A stretch of DNA of 64,000 bases from NCBI GenBank assembly GCA_025936045.1, contig JAICUB010000011.1, forward strand, positions 62,001 through 126,000, in the 5' to 3' direction. The stretch comes from Polyangiaceae bacterium. GTDB taxonomy: Bacteria; Myxococcota_A; Polyangia; Polyangiales; Polyangiaceae. The notes below the pieces were generated by a model that saw only the letters and a list, made by a program, of their open reading frames with translations, searched no databases and was not told where the DNA came from. Below are positions 62,307-64,000 of the stretch, piece after piece (within the stretch, counting starts at the first letter, position 1; every line of letters begins with the position of its first letter). The position numbers were made by a program, and so were the translations under genes.

Positions 62307-62666
62307 CTATCGGCTCTTGCCGTCCACCGGCGTCACCGTGTAGGAGCCGGCTTCGACGCCGTCCAGGCAGCGGACGTTGATGGCGTTCGCCTTGGTGCCG
62401 TCGGGACGGACGACCCACGAGAAGGATTGGATGCCACAGCTTTTGCAGAAGAGGTGGTGGATGACGTGCTTGTTGAATTGGTATTCGGTGAGCTCGCCCT
62501 CGCCCTGCTGGAGCTTGAAGCGGTCGGCGTCGACGAAGGCAAGCAAGAAGCCTTTGCGCGCGCAGTGTGAGCAGTTGCACTCGATGACGTGACCGAGGTC
62601 GGTGCTGACTTCGTAGCGGACTTTGCCGCAGTGGCAGCCGCCTTGATAGGTCTTGAGCTCGCCCAT
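62307..62666 (-). CDS. GFA-family (glutathione-dependent formaldehyde-activating) protein
   Basis: This 119-residue protein is a GFA (CENP-V/Gfa) member with zinc-binding cysteines: GCHCGKVRYEV, ECNCSHCARKG and FCKSCGIQSF. GFA proteins join glutathione and formaldehyde to S-hydroxymethylglutathione, but many members are of unknown function. The start at 62666 has AGAGGGG about 6 bases upstream. It lies 35 bp downstream of the MFS gene and probably shares its transcript. Confidence 0.9.
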   Translation of the reverse strand: MGELKTYQGGCHCGKVRYEVSTDLGHVIECNCSHCARKGFLLAFVDADRFKLQQGEGELTEYQFNKHVIHHLFCKSCGIQSFSWVVRPDGTKANAINVRCLDGVEAGSYTVTPVDGKSR

Positions 62667-62701
62667 TGAACCCCTCTTTTTGGGCGCGCGAGCGCGGATT
62701 G

Positions 62702-63976
62702 TCAATCGCCGCGAGTCGGTGCGAGCTCGTCTTTGGGCGATCGAGCGAAGGCGCTGAGGGTCACGGCCGTCAGCGCGAGCAAGGCGCAAGCGAAGGCGGT
62801 CCCGCGGTGGCCGAAGCGCGAGGCGACGAGGCCGAACAAGAGGTAGCCCGAGGTCGAACCGATGCGTGACGCGTTCGAATAGAGGTTCGTCGCGGCGCCG
62901 AGCTGGCCCGGGATCTTGTTCTGGAAGAAGGTGATCGCGACGCCGCTCGTCACCGAGACGATCGCGGCGCTGAGCGCGGTGAGCGGATAGATTTGATAGG
63001 GCGTGCGGACGCAGCCGATGCACGCGTAGTAGACGACGGCGAGCAACATGGCGGCGCGGATGAGCGTTTCGGAACGCACGCGCGTCGCGAGGAAGCCGAC
63101 GTAGAGCATGAGCGGCAGCTCGAAGACGGGGGCGAGGCTGAAAATGATGCCGACGTCGGCTTCGCTGCCGTGGAGCTCGCCGAGGACGAGCAGCGACATG
63201 TTGTTGAGGGACATCGCGTGCGCACCGAGGATCGCGGTGAGCCCGGCGAACCAGAGCAGCACGTCACGCCGCGCGAGGACGTCGCGCAGGCGCGCGGGCG
63301 GCGCGGCGGACGCGGCGCGCGGCGCGGGCGGCCGGTCTTCGACGAACGCATAGACGAGCGCGAAGAGCAGCACGTAAAGCGCGGCGGCCGCCGTAAATAG
63401 CCCCACGAAGGAGAAGGCACGCAGCGTGAACGCTGCAACGGCGGGTCCTACCGTCCAGGCGAGCGCGAACGCCATGCGAAACGCGTTCATGTAGAGCGGA
63501 ACCTCCGCCTTCGCGACGCTCGAACTTTCGACGAGCTCGCGCGCATGGGCGAAGAGTTGCGCGAACGTGAGCGACGCCAAACCGAGGATCAGCCCGCCGA
63601 ACACGAAGAGCAGCCACGGCTCGCGGACGAAAGCGTAACCCCCGTAGCCGATCGCTCCCGCGAGCGAGCTCCAGAGCAAGACCCGCCGGCGCGAGAGGCG
63701 CGTGTCGCTGTGGTGCGCGAGCCAGCTGCTGATCACGATGTTCGCGAGGGCGTTCGCGGTCATGAAGACGCCGAACAGCTCGAGGCTCATGCCGACCTCG
63801 CGCGTACAAAACAGACTCATGAACGGCGAGACGAACGACGCGCCCATCCCGAGCACGCAGTTGCACGTGAGCAGTAGCCGGAGCTCGCGCTGCTTCACGA
63901 GGTGCGCGAGCGCTCCCGTGATTTGCGCGAGCGCACCGGCGGCTTTGGCCTCGCCCGTGTTCGTAGGCGCCGTCAT
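62702..63976 (-). CDS. SetA-like MFS sugar efflux transporter
   Basis: This 424-residue transporter has about 12 membrane spans. It resembles the SetA/SotA sugar efflux group: FGVFMTANALANIVISSW, HHSDTRLSRRRVLLW (the loop 2-3 signature) and SVTSGVAITFFQNKIPGQLG. It would export sugars or sugar-like compounds. It is the first gene of the minus-strand pair with GFA, 23 bp from the window edge. Confidence 0.88.
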   Translation of the reverse strand: MTAPTNTGEAKAAGALAQITGALAHLVKQRELRLLLTCNCVLGMGASFVSPFMSLFCTREVGMSLELFGVFMTANALANIVISSWLAHHSDTRLSRRRVLLWSSLAGAIGYGGYAFVREPWLLFVFGGLILGLASLTFAQLFAHARELVESSSVAKAEVPLYMNAFRMAFALAWTVGPAVAAFTLRAFSFVGLFTAAAALYVLLFALVYAFVEDRPPAPRAASAAPPARLRDVLARRDVLLWFAGLTAILGAHAMSLNNMSLLVLGELHGSEADVGIIFSLAPVFELPLMLYVGFLATRVRSETLIRAAMLLAVVYYACIGCVRTPYQIYPLTALSAAIVSVTSGVAITFFQNKIPGQLGAATNLYSNASRIGSTSGYLLFGLVASRFGHRGTAFACALLALTAVTLSAFARSPKDELAPTRGD

Positions 63977-64000
63977 CGGCGCGCGTTCGGCGCCTTCGCT

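Overview
The window is very GC-rich and densely packed. It contains many GTG and TTG starts and no recognisable tRNA, rRNA, CRISPR array, insertion sequence or prophage. The gene content points to a Gram-negative, aerobic member of the Myxococcota, most likely a Polyangia-type soil myxobacterium. The pointers are paired DUF1552 and DUF1592/1588 lipoproteins, a Cys-rich protein with a MYXO-CTERM-like tail, a FrzS/AglZ-like pseudo-receiver coiled-coil protein, a zinc-ribbon/TonB-like protein resembling AgmX/GltJ, a Ser/Thr kinase and many lipoproteins. Genus and species cannot be set from the sequence alone.

Layout. 1-7.4 kb: a truncated outer-membrane c-type-heme protein, YceI, rsmG, a sugar-kinase-like phosphotransferase, an unknown lipoprotein, a SRPBCC-TerB fusion, an orphan protein and RlpA. 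7.5-16.3 kb: a DUF4139 lipoprotein with an OmpA-like insert, a YciO-like protein, GH35 beta-galactosidase, ferredoxin, the MYXO-CTERM-like protein, a LysR regulator and a lipoprotein. 16.4-24.5 kb: a cluster of sulfatase-fold membrane protein, RibD-C reductase, GT4, CDP-alcohol phosphatidyltransferase, BchC-like dehydrogenase and divergent PTPS/QueD-like protein, followed by GH8, a lipoprotein and diacylglycerol kinase. 24.5-34.7 kb: DUF1552/DUF1592, a PBP1A translationally coupled to a Ser/Thr kinase, PgeF and the zinc-ribbon/TonB-like protein.

34.7-40.8 kb holds what I consider the most interesting system. It is a tightly overlapping minus-strand operon FkbH - acyl carrier protein - SGNH/DltD-like protein - 44-residue DltX-like microprotein - MBOAT, with a divergent methyltransferase and VOC protein. 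By analogy with Dlt D-alanylation, a carrier-bound acyl unit would be handed by the MBOAT to the microprotein and then to an envelope polymer. FkbH suggests the unit could be glyceryl. This is inference.

40.8-47.3 kb: two HzsA-related cytochrome/propeller lipoproteins flanking a HEAT-repeat protein. 47.4-64 kb: hisIE, the FrzS-like protein, a punA-cdd-bpt-unknown salvage/N-degron operon, an ECF sigma factor with a FecR-like partner, infA coupled to a SUMF1-type lipoprotein, a GH113-like glycosidase, a lytic transglycosylase, an F420/NADP oxidoreductase-like protein, a small Tudor/SH3-like membrane protein, a GFA protein and a SetA-like MFS transporter.

Several convergent gene ends carry perfect GC hairpins without a T tract, so termination here probably does not follow the textbook intrinsic form.
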